NCBI RefSeq assembly: GCF_900093605.1
Contig: NZ_FLYE01000044.1
Span: forward strand, 57,097-121,096
Source: Candidatus Terasakiella magnetica
Lineage (GTDB): Bacteria > Pseudomonadota > Alphaproteobacteria > Rhodospirillales > Terasakiellaceae
Length of the DNA stretch: 64,000 nt
Direction of reading: 5' to 3'
Each line of letters starts with the position of its first letter. Within the stretch, counting starts at the first letter, position 1. The position numbers were made by a program, and so were the translations under genes. The notes beneath the pieces were generated by a model. The model saw only the letters and a list, made by a program, of their open reading frames with translations. It was not told the DNA's origin and ran no database searches. Shown one piece after another: positions 60,513 to 64,000 of the stretch.

Positions 60513-62918
60513 ATGGGTGTTCTCAAGACATTAAAACGCAAAGACCTTTATCGGGCCTGTGATCCGAAGATTTTTGAGTTCACAACGACTGATGAACTGG
60601 ATGATCTTGATCAGTTTGTCGGGCAAGACCGTGCGCTGGAGGCTGCAAAATTTGCCATTGGTATGCAGGGTAATGGCTATAACCTGTTTGCCTTTGGGCC
60701 ACGGGGCACGGGTAAAAGCTCACTTGTGTTGCGCCTGTTAAAAGACAAAGCACAAGACAAACCCGTTCCCAAAGACTGGGTCTATGTAAATAATTTTGAC
60801 CTCCCCCACAAACCCAAAGCCATCTCGTTTGAACCGGGCAAAGCGCGTGGTTTTGCCGATGCCATGGATCAATTGGTCGATGACTTAAAAGCCACCATTC
60901 CTCAAGCTTTTGAAAAAGAAGAATATCGCCAACGTCGCGATACGTTAGAGCAGAAATATAAGGATGTTCAGGAAAAAGCCTTTGGGGATTTTCAAGAACG
61001 TGGTGAAAAGAGAAATATCGGCCTGTTGCGCACGCCCACAGGCTTTGCCCTTGTGCCTTTAAAAGACGGCGCGATCTTAAAGCCGGAAGAATTTCAGTCG
61101 CTTAGCCAAAAAGACCAAGATGCGCGCAAAGAAGCCATCGATGAGCTGCAAGAAGAACTCACCCAGATTGTTGAAGACTTGCCACGCATGGAAAAGGAAT
61201 ATCGCCTTAGCGTGCGTGAACTTAACCGCGAAGTCACCCAATATGCGGTGGAACACCAGATTATGGAGCTGCGCAAAGCCTATAAAGGCCATGAGTTGGT
61301 TGAGGCTTATTTGGATGATGTGGAAGAAGACGTGATTGAAACCGCAGATGATTTCCTCCCCCAAGAACAAAATAATCAGGTGGCAGGCTTGGCGATGCTC
61401 GGGGCCAAACCACCGGACTTTAGCCGTTTTCAGGTCAATGTGATTGTGGATCATGATGAAAAGGCAAAAGGCGCGCCCATTGTTGAAGAAGACCATCCCA
61501 CATTGCCCAATGTGGTCGGGCGCATTGAAAGTATTGCGACCTATGGCACGCAAGTCACAGACTTTACCTTGATTAAGGCTGGTGCTTTACATCAGGCCAA
61601 TGGCGGCTATTTGATGCTTGATATCCATAAAATCCTCATGCAGCCTTTTGCGTGGGAAGCATTAAAACGTATCTTGCATGCCAAATCCATTCGCATTGAA
61701 TCCGCAGCTGAAAGTTATGGTGTGGGCTCCACCATGATGTTGGAGCCTGAACCCATTCCGCTAGATATTAAAGTGGTGTTATTGGGTGACCCACAGCTTT
61801 ATTATCTGCTTAATCATCTTGATCCGGATTTTCATGAGCTGTTTAAGGTCGCGGCTGATTTTGATGATCGTATGGAGCGCAGCAATGATACCATGTGTAC
61901 TTATGCGCGCCTGATCGCGACCTTTGTGCGCCAAGAAGGTTTACTTGCGCTTGATCCACCCGGTGTGGCGCGCATTGTGGAACATGGCTCACGCCTGTGT
62001 GAGGATTCTGAGCGTTTAACCACCCATATGGCAAGTATTGTGGATTTGGTACGCGAAGCTGATTATTGGTGCCGTGAAGATAAGCAATGGGTGATTTCAA
62101 AAAGCCATATTGAAAAAGCGATTGATGCAAAAATCTATCGTTCTGATCGTATTCGTGAAAGGATTTTAGACGAAATCCACCGTGGCACCATCCATATTGA
62201 TACGGAAGGGGAAGTGGTCGGCCAGATCAATGGCTTGGCTGTATTGCAGCTGGATCATTTCATGTTTGGCCGCCCGTCGCGCATTTCATGTACGGTGCGT
62301 ATGGGCCGGGGGGAGATCGTGAATATTGAGCGTGAAGTGGCTTTATCCGGCCCGCTTCATTCCAAAGGGGTGTTGATCCTAACCTCATTTTTGGCCCATC
62401 GTTTTGCCAAGGACCGTCCGTTATCTCTCACTGCCAATATCGTGTTTGAACAATCTTATTCCAATATTGATGGCGATAGCGCTTCATCAACCGAGCTTTA
62501 TAGTCTGCTCTCAGCCCTTGCTGATGTGCCGATTAAACAGTCTTTGGCGGTGACCGGGTCAGTGGATCAATACGGTCATGTTCAGGCCATTGGCGGGGTG
62601 AATGAGAAAATTGAAGGCTTCTTTGATGTCTGTATGGCGCGTGGCCTTAATGGTGAACAAGGGGTCTTGATCCCGCAAGATAACGTCAAACATCTCATGT
62701 TGCGCGAAGATGTGGTGGAAGCTTGCGAGCGTGGTGATTTCCATATCTATCCGGTGAAAGATATCGATCAGGGCATTGAGATTCTCACAGGCGTTCCTGC
62801 CGGTGAATTGGATGAACATGGTCAATATCCAATCGGCACGATTAATCGTCTCGCTGCTGTGCGGCTTATGTCCTTTACACGGCGCTGGTTTGAAATGGCG
62901 CGGGTGGGGGAACATTAA
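60513..62918 (+). CDS. Lon-family ATP-dependent protease (YcbZ/LonB-like)
   Basis: This 801-residue protein has Walker A GPRGTGKSS at about 62-70, a large AAA+ region with insertions, and a C-terminal Lon-type protease domain. The catalytic dyad is Ser656 (GDSASS) and Lys699 (GVNEKIEGF). It lacks the N-terminal LAN domain of LonA and resembles the YcbZ group. A strong AAAGGAGGGGGCG ribosome site precedes the ATG. It would degrade or remodel substrates not known here. Confidence 0.9.
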   Translation: MGVLKTLKRKDLYRACDPKIFEFTTTDELDDLDQFVGQDRALEAAKFAIGMQGNGYNLFAFGPRGTGKSSLVLRLLKDKAQDKPVPKDWVYVNNFDLPHKPKAISFEPGKARGFADAMDQLVDDLKATIPQAFEKEEYRQRRDTLEQKYKDVQEKAFGDFQERGEKRNIGLLRTPTGFALVPLKDGAILKPEEFQSLSQKDQDARKEAIDELQEELTQIVEDLPRMEKEYRLSVRELNREVTQYAVEHQIMELRKAYKGHELVEAYLDDVEEDVIETADDFLPQEQNNQVAGLAMLGAKPPDFSRFQVNVIVDHDEKAKGAPIVEEDHPTLPNVVGRIESIATYGTQVTDFTLIKAGALHQANGGYLMLDIHKILMQPFAWEALKRILHAKSIRIESAAESYGVGSTMMLEPEPIPLDIKVVLLGDPQLYYLLNHLDPDFHELFKVAADFDDRMERSNDTMCTYARLIATFVRQEGLLALDPPGVARIVEHGSRLCEDSERLTTHMASIVDLVREADYWCREDKQWVISKSHIEKAIDAKIYRSDRIRERILDEIHRGTIHIDTEGEVVGQINGLAVLQLDHFMFGRPSRISCTVRMGRGEIVNIEREVALSGPLHSKGVLILTSFLAHRFAKDRPLSLTANIVFEQSYSNIDGDSASSTELYSLLSALADVPIKQSLAVTGSVDQYGHVQAIGGVNEKIEGFFDVCMARGLNGEQGVLIPQDNVKHLMLREDVVEACERGDFHIYPVKDIDQGIEILTGVPAGELDEHGQYPIGTINRLAAVRLMSFTRRWFEMARVGEH

Positions 62919-63080
62919 TTCGCAAGAATGACGCTGTAATGTTCTCCTTTCAAACAATATCCTTGCTCTTGCCCCTTGAAAGCGCTAAACGAAAGCAACA
63001 GTCGGCTTGATGCTTAGAGGCAGAGCCCTTTTGTTTGATGCTGTAAGGCAAAACACCCACTGATAAAGAGATTTACAAAC

Positions 63081-64000
63081 ATGTCTGATACTCCTGCAAT
63101 TATGATCTGTGGTCACGGTAGCCGTGATGATGGTGCTGTTGAAGAATTCAATCTGCTGGCAAAAAACCTGCGCGAACGGTTTCCCGATCGCGATGTGGAA
63201 AGCGGCTTTTTAGAATTCGCCACACCAATTATTCGCACAGGTCTTGATAAGCTGGTTGAGCGCGGGGCAAAACAGATCCTTTGTGTGCCGGGCATGTTGT
63301 TTGCTGCAGGCCATGTAAAGAACGATCTGCCCAGCGAAATTAATAATTTTGCTGCAGAACATGAAGAACTTGATGTGCGCTTTGGTCGCGAGCTTGCCAT
63401 TGATCGCCGTTTGTTAGAAGTCTGCCAGCAACGTATCGAAGAAGCTGAAGCGGCTTGTGAAGGCGAGGTTGATCGTAAAGACACTTTGTTGATGGTTGTC
63501 GGGCGCGGCACAAACGATAGTGATGCCAATTCCAACGTGCATAAAGTTATGCGCATGTTGTGGGAAGGTATGGGCTTTGGCTGGGGTGAAGTCTGTTATT
63601 CAGGCGTTGCTTTCCCGCGTGTGCCAGAAGGTCTGGAACATGCTGCCAAGCTTGGTTACAAGCGCATCATCACGATCCCTTACTTCCTGTTTACAGGTAT
63701 TCTGGTTCAACGCATTTATGATCAGACTGATGAAGTTGCGGCCCAAAATCCTGATATTGAATTTGTAAAAGCAGGCTACCTGAAAGACCATCCATTGGTG
63801 ATTGATACCTTTGTGGACCGCATTGAAGAAATGCTCAGTGGTGAGAACAATATGAACTGTCAGCTGTGTAAATATCGCGAGCAGATCATTGGTTATGAAG
63901 GTGAAGTTGGCACGGCCCAAGTTGGTCACCACCACCATGTGATGGGCATTGGTACAGATGGTGATCATGGTCATCATCACCATGATCACGGACATGGGCA
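63081..64000 (+). CDS. cbiX: CbiX-type sirohydrochlorin chelatase with His-rich tail (truncated by window)
   Basis: The frame is open from an ATG at 63081 to the edge (306 residues visible). It has CGHGSRDDGAVEEF, the metal-insertion chelatase motif, and a second repeat (VVGRGTNDSDANS). The C-terminus shows a CQLCKYREQIIG segment followed by histidine-rich stretches (GHHHHVMG, DHGHHHHDHGHG), as seen in CbiX proteins thought to hold cobalt. It would insert Co2+ into sirohydrochlorin in B12 synthesis. No cobalamin riboswitch was seen upstream. Confidence 0.88.
   Translation, partial: MSDTPAIMICGHGSRDDGAVEEFNLLAKNLRERFPDRDVESGFLEFATPIIRTGLDKLVERGAKQILCVPGMLFAAGHVKNDLPSEINNFAAEHEELDVRFGRELAIDRRLLEVCQQRIEEAEAACEGEVDRKDTLLMVVGRGTNDSDANSNVHKVMRMLWEGMGFGWGEVCYSGVAFPRVPEGLEHAAKLGYKRIITIPYFLFTGILVQRIYDQTDEVAAQNPDIEFVKAGYLKDHPLVIDTFVDRIEEMLSGENNMNCQLCKYREQIIGYEGEVGTAQVGHHHHVMGIGTDGDHGHHHHDHGHG

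Noticed and set aside
62919..63080. Cobalamin riboswitch upstream of the chelatase gene
   Set aside because: I could not find a B12-box or the expected conserved core; the region is only 162 bases and shows no convincing fold.

Overview
The window reads as a chromosomal segment of a free-living, Gram-negative alphaproteobacterium, probably a marine or aquatic relative of the Rhodospirillales. The grounds are the F1Fo-ATPase zeta inhibitor, the DUF1150 plus Hsp20 pair, a DUF3775 gene, a class II DAHP synthase, a FecR/RTX type I secretion locus and a hydrogenase-maturation cluster with hypX. The genus is inference only. Apart from an AT-rich stretch at about 39.5-45.3 kb, base composition looks uniform and genes are tightly packed, with many convergent pairs overlapping by a few bases.

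Layout. 1-8.0 kb, minus strand: hypA-hypB-hypF-hypC-hypD, two envelope/secreted genes (a small secreted protein and a PagL-like lipid A deacylase), then hypE and hypX, which runs off the left edge. 8.1-10.3 kb: a DUF3775 gene behind an FNR-type promoter, and a Cache-domain chemoreceptor. 10.4-21.5 kb: a type I secretion operon (ABC exporter, HlyD adaptor, TolC with an added SPOR domain) divergent from two tandem FecR/RTX proteins that are its likely cargo. 21.5-31 kb: housekeeping and transport genes (bioA, ATPase zeta, TANGO2-like, YciI, EamA exporter, Na+/solute symporter with a divergent CBS/DUF294 regulator, class II DAHP synthase). 31-36 kb: an outer-membrane protein that looks like three OmpA-type barrels in one chain, DUF1150/Hsp20, a PhyH-like oxygenase, a lipoprotein and a shikimate kinase. 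36-39.5 kb: proXWV glycine betaine/proline uptake.

39.8-45.4 kb is a mobile-DNA hotspot at a tRNA-Gly(CCC) gene. A 4.06-kb element is bounded by perfect 50-bp direct repeats (41227-41276 and 45291-45340) derived from the tRNA. It carries a tyrosine integrase beside the tRNA, a second single-domain tyrosine recombinase, an HUH-type Rep-like protein and several small unknown ORFs. A decayed copy of the tRNA 3' end at about 39843 suggests an older insertion that left an acr3 arsenite exporter behind. This compact integrase plus Rep element is the best candidate here for an undescribed system.

45.5-64 kb: bacteriohemerythrin, a receiver protein, a radical SAM protein and a TrmA/RlmD-family RNA methyltransferase; then an Mla-type lipid transport operon (lipoprotein, mlaD, mlaF, mlaE) headed by a STAS protein and a GAF/SpoIIE/HATPase protein, which suggests partner-switching control; then polyphosphate:AMP phosphotransferase, a response regulator/SBP/histidine kinase/SBP signalling operon, phhB, a Lon-family protease and a truncated CbiX-type chelatase.

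Quality warning: inside mlaD, positions 50546-50579 match the reverse complement of the Illumina P7 adapter followed by ten A residues. This part of the assembly is artefactual and the predicted MlaD protein there should not be trusted.
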